From Eudromia elegans (Eukaryota > Chordata > Aves > Tinamiformes > Tinamidae): DNA of 64,000 bases. The stretch is taken from contig PTEX01000013.1 of the NCBI GenBank assembly GCA_003342815.1, positions 2,157,118 to 2,221,117 on the forward strand, in the 5' to 3' direction. The translations under genes and the position numbers were made by a program. The notes beneath the pieces are model-generated. The model saw only the letters and a program-made list of their open reading frames with translations. It made no database searches and was not told where the DNA came from. Shown here one piece after another: positions 1-12,300 of the stretch. How positions within the stretch are numbered: the stretch's first letter is position 1; the number at the start of each line of letters is the position of its first letter.

Positions 1-715
1 GGACCGACCTCCTGGAGAGCAGCCCCGCAGAGAGGGACCTGGGCGTCATGGTGGATGACAAGTTGACCATGAGGCAGCAGTGTGCCCTCATGGCCAAGAA
101 GGCCAATGGGATCCTGGGGTGCATTAAGCAGAGCGTCTCCAGCAGGTCGAGGGAGGTGATTCTGCCCCTCTACTCAGCCCTGGTGAGGCCGCACCTCGAG
201 TCCTGTGTGCAGTTCTGGGCTCCCCAGTGCAGGAGGGACGTGGAGCTGCTAGAGAGAGTCCAGTGCAGGGCTACAAAGATGATTAGGGGCCTGGAACATC
301 TGCCCTATGAGGAAAGGCTGAGAAAGCTGGGCCTCTTCAGCCTGGAGAAGAGAAGACTGAGAGGGGATCTGATCAATGTATATAAATATCTCAAGACAGG
401 GAGTGAGGAGGAGGGGGCTGGCCTCTTCTCAGTGGTGGCCAGTGATAGAACTAGGGGAAATGGCCAAAAATTGAGGCACCAAAAGTTCCACAGGAACTTG
501 AGGAAGAATTTCTTAACGGTGAGGGTGACAGAGCACTGGAACAGGCTGCCCAGAGAGGTGGTGGAGTCTCCTTCTCTGGAGATCTTCAAAACCCGCCTGG
601 ACATCACCCTGTGCCACATGCTCTAGGGGACCCTGCGTGTGCAGGGGGGTTGGACTAGATGACCTCTACAGGTCCCTTCCAACCCTAGCCATTCTATGAT
701 TCTATGATTCTATGA
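1..715 (+). mobile_element. CR1 LINE, 3' part (ORF2 C-terminus plus 3' UTR)
   Basis: This is the 3' end of a chicken-repeat-1 non-LTR retrotransposon, truncated by the window start. The reading frame is open from base 3 and stops at 624-626. The peptide is the region after the reverse transcriptase core and carries familiar CR1 blocks: [54 protein letters not shown] and [17 protein letters not shown]. The short 3' UTR has GGTTGGACTAGATGACCTC and CAGGTCCCTTCCAACC, then ends in three copies of the ATTCTATG-type unit at 691-715. About 200 codons are uninterrupted, so this copy is young compared with the other CR1 relics in the window. No target-site duplication can be judged because the 5' end lies outside. 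It is probably in an intron of the gene whose exons follow, and it is not a host gene. Confidence 0.96.
48..626 (+). CDS. CR1 ORF2 C-terminal fragment (transposon protein, not host)
   Basis: This is the coding part of the CR1 copy above, counted from an internal ATG at 48. The true frame continues upstream past the window edge, so this is not the protein start. The 192 residues cover the conserved segment C-terminal to the CR1 reverse transcriptase. The WN-R-LP motif near residue 165 recurs in the degraded CR1 relics later in the window (WNELP near 43046, WNMLP near 41586), which helps identify them. The frame has no stop or frameshift before its natural end, which reads LCHML. The peptide lacks the endonuclease and RT catalytic motifs, which would lie upstream. 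The fragment cannot act alone and would be masked in a host gene annotation. Confidence 0.9.
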   Translation: MVDDKLTMRQQCALMAKKANGILGCIKQSVSSRSREVILPLYSALVRPHLESCVQFWAPQCRRDVELLERVQCRATKMIRGLEHLPYEERLRKLGLFSLEKRRLRGDLINVYKYLKTGSEEEGAGLFSVVASDRTRGNGQKLRHQKFHRNLRKNFLTVRVTEHWNRLPREVVESPSLEIFKTRLDITLCHML

Positions 716-3700
716 ATACTGGGGTTTTTCCTACATTATTTGGTGTTTGAATTAGTACAGTGACTTCTTTTGGTGAAGTACGTATGTTATGAATACTGAG
801 TTCCATTTTCAAGTGATTACACAGGCATTTGTTGAGTGCACAAATGAGGTCTGTCTCTTAGCATGCAGAACATACTATCCTTGCAGCATGCAGAGCACTG
901 CTCGTCCCACCGTCACACTTCTGCTTAGGGTTTCAGTGTTGTCGCTTAGTACACTGGGACCTCGTATGCTTCTCTGTGGATGCTTTTTGAACAAATTTAT
1001 TTTCAAGATGATCTTTTAATTTTTAGGTCAAAAAACACCAAGCTTTCATGCCTGACTTGTATTACAATATAATTTATTGGACAGAGTACTATACCATGAT
1101 TCAGAAGATAAATTCTTTCCTGGCGTTGTCTCTAACCACTCACTCGCTCTCTTTCTCTCACTGTCTCAAATTCTCTACTTGTAAAATGACCTGAGTCTTT
1201 TGTAAAGTATTACTGCTGCTTGGGAAGAGTTCTGTAGAAGAGCTAAGTAACATTATTAAACAATATTTTAAAATGGTGTTGCTGCAGTGATATAATGGTA
1301 ATTGTAATACCTCATTTTGAATTTGTTCCCAAAATTGTGCTAGATTTGTATTTTATTCAATTTATTAATATTTCTTATTTTTCTTTCCAAGACCTTATCC
1401 GTTCCAAAAGAAGGAGGAAAAAAAAAACCCAAAAAACTTATTTTAAACACTTCAAGGAGCTGTCGTTCTAGCACACCGAACAAAGCTCTTTAGACTGCTG
1501 CCTCTTCCCTTTCATCGTGATCCTCCAAAGGATTGCTTCTTCCCCTTGGAGAATTTACAAATAAATGATGTCGTGGATACGTCTGCTTTAGTTGTTCTTT
1601 CATACGTGTAAAATCTCTGTGAAAGAAATGGATCTTCAGCTTGCCTAAGCGCTGTAGCGTATCCAAACTTTGAAAGCAGCTAGATGAAATGATGGTACTT
1701 TTTCAAAACAGTGTCACGTGGCCTGGCTGAGGGGTAAGATGCCAGATTTGTTTTGTCAGTGCTGAGGACAGTCAAGACTCCTCACCTCCACCTTATTTGT
1801 GGTGAGGTCCATAATGCGATGCATTCACATGCGCTGATATACGGTAGCTGGGTAGTCACCACGGGGAGGGCACTTTGAGTGCAGACGTCCTGTTAATCAC
1901 ATGACCTCCTCTCCTTGCCTTTTCCTGGAACCTTGCTGCTCCGGGCACCAGCATCACTTACGCAACTGGTAGATGGCTCTGCCTTTGAGCTCGGGAGTGG
2001 AGGAGACACAAAGCAAGTGCATGCTCTGATGATGGCTGCTTTCAGGAAGTATGCGGCTAGAGTGAGATGCATCCTATTCCATATCCTCACTTACTGTCAT
2101 ACAACTGTCTGCTCTTTTCAGGACTCGTCCAGGTTTCCCTTTCTTCAGAGCATAGCCTTTTCTTCTGTGACTGTAATACCCTTGAATAATGGAAAGCCTT
2201 TCCCAGACAGTGTCTTCCCTACTTTAGTGTCAGTAGCCTTCTCGTTATGAGGAAGTGACCAACTTAACCCATACTGTAATCAAATTAAATAAGATTTCGT
2301 TTAACATTCATCTTTCTGATTTAGAGACAGCTCCTTCACACCTTCTGTATCCCCACTGACATGTTATCCTGTACGCAGTAAGTAACGACTATTGCTGGAC
2401 TGCCAGCCCAGAGAAGCCTGTTATCCTTAAGATGTTGCTAACTTCTGTTCCCAGTCGTTTCCCTGTTTCTGAGAACAATGCCTTTGTTGGCTTTTTTTTC
2501 TTTTAACTCTACTACTTTTTAACTAAATGACTATTTTATGTTAAAAAAAAGAATTCTTTGTTCAAGGGTGTTTTATCTACCAGCACAAAAGAGCTGATCT
2601 TGATATATTGTTAGTCTTCATTCTGATCCCAGAATGATAAGACTGAGATTTCCAGATGGAATTCTGTAATCTTCGCTGCTGGGATGAATTAAGTGATCAC
2701 AAGAGGTGTAACTGGATTGTATCACTGTCTTCCTCTTATTCTTATAGATCAAAGAGGAACAGAAATAGATACTTAGATTTTGAAACATTCAAAACAGATG
2801 GTTGGTTTCTTTTGGTAAAGATTTGGACTTTTCAAAAAACAATTGCAAAAAGGCCATCATTCCTTTCTAGAAAATGCAATTATTTCAGGTCTGTGTCTTA
2901 TTTTCTTCTTCGATTTACAGCTAAATGTGTTCTTCTTCCCCTTGTTTGGTCTTTGTAAAACTAGGAATTCTACATTCTGACATTTGTGTCTGTACCACCT
3001 TCCAATTGCTCTGCCATTGGAGTCTCTCCTAGCCCTCATCCACCTGCCAGAATGCAGCCCTGCGGAGCGAGACGTTTCTGTGAACTCTTGTTCCCTGAAC
3101 AGCGTTGGTAGCATAAAGGAGAGTGAACTTGAGCTCTGACACTCCCTACAAGAATAAAATCAGGCTGGGAATACATTGCTGCAGCCAGGCTGGTTGATGT
3201 CATTGCAAGGACCTTCTCATTGTAAGTTAGGAGGAGAGGAAATTATTCAGGAAGCTGGGGGGGATAAACAGTATTAGAACAGAGAATCAAACCCAAACTG
3301 GCTTTCCAATGCATTAACTATGAAAATAATCTTGAGAGAAATATGACTAAAATAAAAAGTGATAAGGGCATGTAGACAACCCAGACGCTATATTTTCCTG
3401 GCCAGCAAAGTTTATAATTGCTGCAAGGTGCCAGAATTTATAGTTCCAGCTCATATTAGGCTCACTACAGGCAGTCCAGCTACATCTGTTTGTTTAATGC
3501 AATACATAGATGAGAAGTGTTATTAATATCTATATAAATACATATATTTGTTCATGGGATTAGAATTTGAATGTAGAGCAAACAACCCTAGAATTTCTAA
3601 AGACAGATGAGCCAGACGTCCTACGGCGTAATGTGACTTGGCTTCGGAAGCGTCATGTAGACAGCGGGAGGGACATCGTGAGGAGCTGGGGCTGGAGAGG

Positions 3701-5951
3701 GACCAGACAAGGGTTTGTATCACCTGCGGACAGGGAGGTTACAGCTCCTCTCACTATAAGAGCACTGGTAGAGCACTTAAATCCTTTCAGTGTTCCCTTA
3801 GCGAAGTAACAGACTGTAGGGAGACCAAGAAATGCGATCACTGATGTGTTCGTGTGGGCAGATGATCCCAGGGTGAAGGACACGAGGCTTGTGCTTTCAA
3901 ACAAAAGCATATTAAGCCACTCGTTTTTTTCATCCCCCATAATAGACAGATGTAAAAAGGCAAATACAGAACTACAAGGAAGAAGTGTACTGTCTTGTTC
4001 ACTCTTTCTTAGAGAAGTGATAGAAAGTTTGAATGGATTAAGTTGGTTGGTATTTTCACTTATTCTCAAACTAGTATGCTTTTTTTTAAAAAAAAAAAAA
4101 GCCTTGTCAGTTCTGTGCAATCAAAGCTTCCGTTTGATTAATTACACTTACAAAAGTTCAATTGAGATAATATTTAAATCTGTAGCTTCCGTGTAGAATC
4201 TGCAAACGCTTGTTTTCGTTTGCTGGAGGAATACATTTTTTTCCTGCTAATATTCTAATTCCCTGTTTCTCCTAAGTTTGACTGGCCAGTTTCACAGCTT
4301 TGTGTAATTGAATTTATCGTTGACATTTTTAACTTGCTGTCATAACTTATGCTAATGATATTCCCAGTTGAAGGAGATTTTAAGACAATCAACAGCAGAG
4401 TAAAATCTCAGTATCTGTATATCCTACCCAACTTTGTGCAACCCATTTTTTTTTCAAAAGTAAACTTCTGGGTTGCTGGATTCCCAAGAAATTTTGAAAA
4501 CAGAGGAGAAATATTACCTGCATGTAGACAATCTCCTCAGCCGCCGTGTTCCCCACTGTTCCCGTCAGGAGCATCACACAGGCCTGCCAGTGTGTTGCAT
4601 TTCTATTCCCTGCTATTTCATACGTGGGCTCCCCGCAAAAGTTTGTTCCATAGCCCATGTAAGCAAAAATTGCCAGTGTCTGGGTTTGTTGCATTGAAAA
4701 ATATTTGTGAACTGCTTTTTCAGTACTTTAGGAACCCTATCAACCCATTGCACTTATTTGATTGTCACCTATATTATATAGAAGTGATTTTATTTGAATG
4801 GAGGGAACTAATGAAAAACTACTTTCCCTGTTTTGTGTTTTTTCTCTATTCTTCTGGTCTGGATTTTTCCCAAGGTGAAGAGGGTGAACTCTGGAAATCA
4901 TTAATCCATGGGATTTGTTCATGGTGTATAAAAATTTCAAAAGGAATTTGCTTTATAAAAATGATTTCCTAATTGATTTTGTCAGGAATGAACTGAGAAA
5001 GAGACAGTTCTGTCAAAACAGCCACAATCTCTTTCAACTCCTGGCGCATGTTGTTTTGTTTCATGAGGACATAATGATGAAGGGTAGGTTTAAATCCATT
5101 TTTGTCTTTAAAACAAATCTAAAGAAAACTGAGCCTGTCCCTGGGCTTTTCTCTTGTGGTCTGCTGAAGAAACCAAGTATCTCCATGCAGCACTGAACTG
5201 AGCTGAACTGGACTGGGGTCAGGCAATGTCTTTTGAGAACTTTCTTCTGTTTCCATTTAAAATAATGAAGGGAAGACATTGGTGATAAATTGTGCTGAAT
5301 TTGGGAAAGCTTTGCACTTTCTAAGCCAAATTCATGCCTCATAAAATTCCACTGCATTCAGTGATTGCATGTTGTTTGTATTTGAACTCTTGCATTTGTT
5401 GCCAAACAAACACAAATGGCCAGAGAGAAGGTGTAATTCAATTTCCCATGCAAATACTTCCAGGCTATATCATTCTGTTTCTTAGCTTATTTCTGTGACT
5501 TACAATATGGGAAATTTTGCACCATAGGCAAGATGTTCTTTTCTCATAATATCTATAATGAAAACAAGATATTGGGGAAATGTTGGGGGGGTTTTTTGTT
5601 TTTTTTTTTTCCCCTGTGTGTTTCTTTTCGACATCTGAGGAGTCCCTATGATCCATCTAGACTTTTCAGATCCTTCCTGGAATAATTTGTCGTTAACAAG
5701 GATCAGTATTTTCCCAGACTTCCAGCCCATCTTGGGCAATGGTAGTTTGGGAAGCCGGCTTTTCGGGAAGCGAATTAGCATTTGTATGCAACAGTGTTTG
5801 AAACCTGGAACTGAAAACGGTTTCCCATCCCCACAAGAGTGAGGATGTGATTGACAAGTGGTAAAGGGCGAGCTCAGTTTGCCTTGATTGTTTTCAAAAT
5901 GTACTCGCTTTGCCCAGGCTGAACTGAAGTACTGAAGTCTGGGAGACTTCC

Positions 5952-5981
5952 TTTTTTTCTTTTTTTTTTTTTTTTTTTTTT
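5952..5981. repeat. Poly(T) tract
   Basis: Seven Ts, CT, then 22 consecutive Ts at 5960-5981. On the minus strand this would be an A-tail, but no recognisable retrocopy sits on its expected side. Confidence 0.95.
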
Positions 5982-8049
5982 GGCTGCAGAAAAGCAGAAG
6001 CTGCAGATTTATAGCTAAGGAGAAGTTTAGAACATTTTCTCTAAAATAGCTAAATAACGTTAATTGCATAGTTCTGAGGAAAGAAATCATCGTGGCCGAT
6101 TTCACAGAAGAAGGGGGATGTTAGCAGGGAGAAAGGTGGCTGGGTCATTAGCCCTTCGCACGGAGAAGCAGTGATTTAGAGGTGGTGGTTGTGGTGAGTG
6201 AGTCCTATTGCATGTTGATTAAAACCATACTGTGCTCGGCAGACATTTATGGATAGTCAATATTGCGCTTGTGTCAGTTCAGAACTGACACCCATTTGCT
6301 GGTTTTCTTCTTCGTATAACCACCTACGTGTTCTAGCATGTTTACATTAGACACCATGCGGACAAACTTTAACACACCACAGTCTCCGTATCTGAGGTGT
6401 ATTCATCTCTCACAGTAAAAGTGACCAAACGTTTATATAGGTCTCTCCAACCACACTCAGCACAAGTACCTTTTCTTATCTATGTTTAACATATGTGCAT
6501 TTGAATGCAGACTTTAAGCATTAAGCATATTATAAATACAGTTATTCATATTTAAGCTGGCTGTTTTACAGCAACAGCAGGAGTACAGTTGAAGAAGCAG
6601 TAATAATTTCATTTTCAAGCTTATTTTTGCCCTGATAGCTTGCAAAGCTTCAATGAGAATCCCATTTCTCATACTCAAAGTTAAAACTGCCTGTGAAAGC
6701 TCACAGAACCCGCTGTTCCTGAGTGGAACTGCTTTTGAAATACATTCCCAAACGTCTTTATCAGTTGGTAGAAAGGGTTTGTTTTCATACTGGAGTTCTG
6801 TCAGGCATTTCGTGTTTCCCCCTCACCCTTGTGGCTGTTGCTGCGTCTAGTGAAGTCCATTTCCAGACCCAGCTGGCCATTAACATGACTCTGAGCTCAC
6901 GGATACATTGCGCAGACTTCATGCCGTGCGTTGATGAGGATGCTCTCTGCACATCACTGCAGTTAATGAAAGCTGGCCCGGTTCAGAGAGAATCCTGGGT
7001 TTGGAGGGCAGTCTGGCCAGTTGCTGTGTTCCTAGAGAGCTCGGCAGCTCTGAGCTGGTCACGAGAGCACGATCCGCTTTGCGCCGCGCCGCCATCCGCC
7101 TTAACAAATGCTCTTACACCCTCTCAAGATAAAGCAGCGGCGGCTCTGCCGTGTGGGAAGCACAGGACCTTCTGCTGAACGTCTCCTGCCAATTAGATAC
7201 AGCAGGAACACAGCTATGAGGGCATTTCCTACGCGACTGGTGGGGTTTTGGGGATCCCAAGCGAGGGGCACGATTGCTCCCTGAAGAGCTTGGGGAGTGC
7301 TGCTGGCTCGGAGCGTTCACACGCCTCCTCTGGCCTGGTCCCAGAGAGGGGAACAGGCGTCCCGGGGAAGGGAAGGGTGCAGGCAGAGGGAGCTTGTCCC
7401 CGAGTTAGCAGATTCTTCCATAACTTTTGCTAGGTAGTGCTGCTTCTTTTTCTCTATCGGAGTGGGAGTCCTGTTGGGATGGGGACCTGGGAAGGGTAGC
7501 GATTCGGATTCTCTTCAGACTGAGAGCTACACTTCTCACAGTAGGCTCTATTATTTGCAAGAGGATGCAGGACAGCTGCTACGTAGTTTGCATAGCTGAT
7601 TATTAGCCATTAACTGCCTAATTTTTACACTTTTTTTACACTTTTATTAAACATTGCTGTCTCAGGACCAAAAAACAATCTATCGTTTTCCTCTCTGTGG
7701 GCAAGAGGAGCAGTCAGAAAGGTAGAAAAGATGTCCCTTTTCTACCTCTCCTTTCTAGGAAGTTAGAGTGTCTGTGTTTTGGTTCACTCGCGAGATGTGA
7801 TCCAAAAAGCAGAACCCGGGGCAGGTAGTGCCTGCTCGCCCGTGCACGCAAGTGCTCTGCCGTGCTGCGGTCTGCACTCTGGTTGTATCAAACCGTGTTT
7901 TCCTGCGCGTTGACATCTTCAAACAAGTGTCGGTCCGCTGTTTCACATAGCTGAAGGCTTTAAAATAGAGCCCGAGAGCTTGGGCTCTCCACAGGCGTCC
8001 TGTGTCTCCCCTGTGCCCCATGGCCCCGTGCCCAGGGCTTTCCTGAGCT

Positions 8050-8350
8050 GCTGCCAGCCCGGTGTTGCGTTGTGAGTGCCGAGCGCATCCTGCTCCCGGG
8101 ATGACAAGGAGCTTGGCCCCCCTTTATTCACGGGGCCAGAGGTGCCCTCCCGAGGAGGCATCCCGGGCCCACCGGCCGGTGCGGTCATTGAGGTGAACAC
8201 CATGCTGCTGCCGGAGGACCGCGCTCCTCCTCGCCTCCCATCCGCTGCAGGCTCCCGAGCTGTGTGCGCTGCGGCTCGGACGAGTGCCCGCGAGCACCTG
8301 GGGCGGTGCTCCTGTTCTGGGGGCCGTAGGGAGACCCCCCCCAAGGCTGC
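8050..8350. other. GC-rich, moderately CpG-rich intronic patch
   Basis: Base composition rises sharply against A+T-rich flanks and CpG dinucleotides are frequent. Overlapping ORFs on both strands here are of the kind that GC-rich sequence gives by chance. It lies about 0.8 kb upstream of the 9149 exon. No core promoter motif was recognised. Confidence 0.45.
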
Positions 8351-9148
8351 GTGTGTGCGCTTGAGCATGGCATTTCAGGGGAACGAGTGGAAAATTGACC
8401 CTTGAGGCGCTTTTCACGGGAACTGGGTGATTCCAGGGATTGGAAGGAGGAGCCTGGGTTAGAATCAGATTAAGCAGAATAGCAGAATGTGATGGAATAA
8501 AATAGTTATTCTTGGTTCTTCTTGGTTTAATTTTTTTAGTCTTATATAGAATCGGACCTGCATAATAAATAGAAGTCTTTGCCTTTTCAGAGCTATAAAA
8601 GACTTTTGATTAAAGTATGTCTTTGTCCTGTTTCTACCATAGAGATGTGGACAGTTTAGAAACCTGCATTTTGACATTGTTAGGAACTACGGTTTTTAGA
8701 AGCTGTTTAGTGCATGCCTATGTTACTATGAAGCGTTTGCAAAACAATTTTGAATTTGCATTGCTATTGCCTTGCTGCAAACAGGATTTTCCTCAGAAGA
8801 CTTTGTATTCATTGAAGCAAGGAGTTAGCTCTGAAGCACTGCTGAGCAACCAGTAGACAATCCATTCAATTTATACTGTTTCATTTTTTATCCCATATCA
8901 TTGTTATTTTTTATGTTAATAAGCAAGCTGTCATCACCACATCACCAGATCCTCACTCCCCCTTGTGTGCTTGGTTTCCTTCCGCATCAGGGCTGGATGG
9001 TTGTTGGGTGAAAGAAATACTGTGGGGCAGGAATGCTGTGTGTTCAGGCTTCTTCCAGTGGAAAGATTGTAAATTTGTGGTGGGTTTCTGCATTCCCTGC
9101 TGCTTGAGCCTCAGGCTGTTCCTCACTATTCCCGTCCTCTTATTTCAG

Positions 9149-9337
9149 ATAATTCAGCCCCTCCTAGAACTTGATCAGAATCGCAGCAAGTTGAAGTTGT
9201 ACATTGGACATCTGACAGCCCTCTGCCATGACCGTGACCCCCTGATTCTGCGTGGACTCACCCCACCTGCTTCCTACCACCTGGATGATGACCGGGCAGC
9301 TTGGGAGAAGGAGCTGCAGAAGATGACTCAGGAGCAG
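9149..9337 (+). CDS. Penultimate coding exon of an unidentified host gene
   Basis: This is a 189-nt internal exon of 63 codons with phase 0 at both ends. It is preceded by a pyrimidine tract and TTTCAG at 9143-9148 and followed by a consensus donor, CAG|GTGAG, at 9338. The peptide starts IIQPLLELDQNRSKL, continues through YIGHLTALCHDRDP and LRGLTPPASYHLDDDR, and ends in a charged helix, AWEKELQKMTQEQ. The composition is that of a folded or helical eukaryotic protein and the frame stays open across the whole exon. The frame also stays open upstream to 8963, but that part is intronic. The final segment reads naturally into the 20189 exon as one continuous amphipathic or coiled-coil helix. I do not recognise the family from this exon alone. 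Role and partners are unknown apart from what the last exon suggests. Confidence 0.88.
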
Positions 9338-12300
9338 GTGAGTTCGTGGTTGGAAGCTCTCAGTGAAAACCAGAAGTGCTGACATAGATCTCACTGACGT
9401 GCCACACACAGTGCTGTGAAATCATTCCATCAGCGGTGAGTACAGACAGCAAGGATCCGTTCTTGAAGTGATGGAAGGATGCAATACCTTTGGGAATTGT
9501 TGCCAGCTAGCATTTATTATGAATTTTTATCTGTTCTGCAGTGTTTGAGGGTGTGCATTTGCAACTCTTTGGGAATCTAAATGCAACATACCATTCTTTT
9601 CATACTTTATCTGTTAAAAGATTTTAGCTGCTTAATGTAAGAATTTGGTATTGTCGGGAGGAATCTTTAATTAATGATTAATGATATTAGTCACTTAAAT
9701 TATAACTGATGCATTTTTATGAATCAGGTACTTTGTGTAGAATCTTCTCATCTTTGTAATGTGTGCTCTGAGAGATATATGTATATTTTTTGCTGCTCCC
9801 TTGCCTGCACCTAAGCTGAGATTTGGACTCGTTGTGCTACATACCCTGTCCACACACGTGCATACAGATGCACTCCCATCTGTGTTTTAATAGAGAGCTC
9901 AAGAGTGTTAACAGTGTGTTTCCAGGAGTTTTGGAGTACAGACCTGAGAGGAGTAGTTTGGTAATGGTGTGTCTAGTTAAGTCTCTGTGGAGACCATCAG
10001 GCTAGTTATAATTCAGCTGCTGAAATAATCTTTCTTGCTCCCAAGTCTGACATGTCATGCCTTCCTTAATCCCTTCAATGACAGGTTTTATCTGCTCTTT
10101 TCTTATTGTAGTTCATGATTCCTCACAGCTCCTTTTTCTCACTCCCTGCTGTTTGCCTCTACAGCTCTTTAATTTATAGTTTTGGTGCTATGGTATAGAA
10201 TGCTGCTATAGTATAAAATTTACACCAGAAATAAATATGACTAATTTTGTCTTTTTGACCTTTTGGACTATCATGCCAATTATTTCACTGAATTATTCAC
10301 TTCCATATGTGTATATAGAACTATATCAAGTACGTACTCAAACTATTAAAAGACCTATGTAGTTAAAAGTGGGTTTGTGGGTCAGTGAACACTATCTTGA
10401 TTCTAACCTGAATGCTTCATCTCTGAGCTTCTTTTGTGATGTTTTTGCTCATTTTCTTTCACTTTCAGCTCAGTGTTGAATTGTGATCCAAAAAGTTGAG
10501 ATAGCAGCACAGAAACCAAATTACAGGCAGCAAACAGAAGCAAGTCTAACAAGAGCAGATCTCTAAAGATAAATATGTCTGTGACAGGACTGAGATGGTA
10601 CAGGGAGGTTGGTCTCTGTCTTTGTGCCTGTCTTCTTCATACTGTTGTTTGAACAACTGTAGGCTCTGTGCCTCGCTCTCTATCTATATTTGCCTCTGCA
10701 GGCCTGATGTATTCTTTTTTCTGCCTGTCATCCCCTGTGCTCGGCAAGTCATGGTCTTATGCTCATAGGGATTGTAGTCACTGATCTAGGATTAGAAGTT
10801 TTCAGTATAAAGCAGGCTGTCCTCGTACAGGGAGGAGGCAGAGCTCCTGCCCTGCCTATTGCAATAGGAAGCATGCCATTTACAACAGTTCAGCTTTCAC
10901 ACGGGCGTGAAGTATTGCGTGCCGAAACCTCTGGGGTGTATAGGAGGCATCCCTCAAAGTAAAAGTAAAGCAAAGACTGAATATCCCTAAAATAGACACA
11001 CTAGCCTTATTATACCTCTGATGATCTTTGCATATATTCAGGGCCAGGGGCTGTGGGAGTAAGTGGTATCTTCTATAAGATCAGGAGATGCAGGCAAAGA
11101 AAATAGGAAATATTTTCTTTGTCAAATAGTCCTCCTAAATAGATAGTATGCCCAAAACATCTTTTTTTTTTTTTTTTGGCCCCAGATGTGTACTGCCTTA
11201 AGAAAATATATTATTTTTCTTTAAAATTTTGCCAGTGTATTAGCAACACTTATTTGTTGCATGGCAGAGAAATACAGCACAAATTGTCATGGAAATAATT
11301 ACCTAAGTTGTCCTGGAGATGAGAAAGAAATATATTTTTCCATCCTCTCCCATTGCTGTCTTAATTGTGCTGTCTCTCACAGTTTAAAATTACTACTCCA
11401 CTTGTGATTCCTATGTAGAATTAACTAACTAACCATCTAAGTAGTTTTCCCCACACGTGCTCTAGATCTTATTTAATGAATGTTAGCTGAAAAATGCAAA
11501 CTAATGACTAAACTAATGCAAACCAAACACTTTATTTATTTAGGTCTTAGAGCTTTCCTCTTTCTACCTGTGTTTAAAATATTCCCATGGGAGGGGCGAA
11601 GGGGAGGTTAGTTCTCCAGATTCACAGCAACCCATGGTAGAATTCCTACCTTTTGCAACTTTGGAATTTTAATGAGTTTTGTAAATTAGTTCAAATCCAG
11701 TGCATTAAATTCACTCCTGTCCTTTCTAATATGGTCTTCCGTAGAGAATGCTGCTCCAGCCTCAGTGGGAAAAAAATAATCCTCTTGAATGTTAAGTGGT
11801 GCTAACGTAATTAGGGAGGGTACATTAAACTGAAAACTAGGAGTGGTGCAAACGTGTCCACTTCTCAGCAGTAAGTTGGAATTTTTTTTATCAATAAATA
11901 GTTGAGAATTATGTTTCCTTGTGGCTGCTTTTAGAGGTGTGATTTCCCATTGCAGCAGCTCTTATTGGCAAGGGTCAGTCCTGCTGTGTTTCATCATAAC
12001 CAGTGCTCTGTAGGTCTTTCATATTTGGTGGGGGAGGTTCAGCTAGGAGTTCTCTGTGGCTTCTTCTGATAGGTAAGATGAAGTAGGTAGATGAAGTAGA
12101 TGTGAGCTCTGCGCTCTTCCAGCACTCACCACAGCGATCCGTGGAATCTCGCATCCAAGTAGCTGTTGGAATAGTGTCTGCCAGCATCAACACCATGGTT
12201 CTACGAGGAATTTGTTGCCACATAAATAATTTTGTGGGCTCAGAGTTTGATTGATAATTGGTACCTTTCAGGTATAATATTTTCTGTATGCTACCATGGA

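Larger units (their letters stand above)
716..9148 (+). other. Non-coding, probably intron upstream of the 9149 exon
   Basis: I see no exon that I can support here. The stretch is A+T-rich with short ORFs that lack splice context or protein-like composition. Notable contents are a T-run at 5960-5981, a local GC- and CpG-richer patch near 8050-8350, and a good polypyrimidine tract just before 9149. It is called intron because the 9149 exon opens with a splice acceptor and no initiator codon, so transcription must come from upstream of the window. Confidence 0.65.
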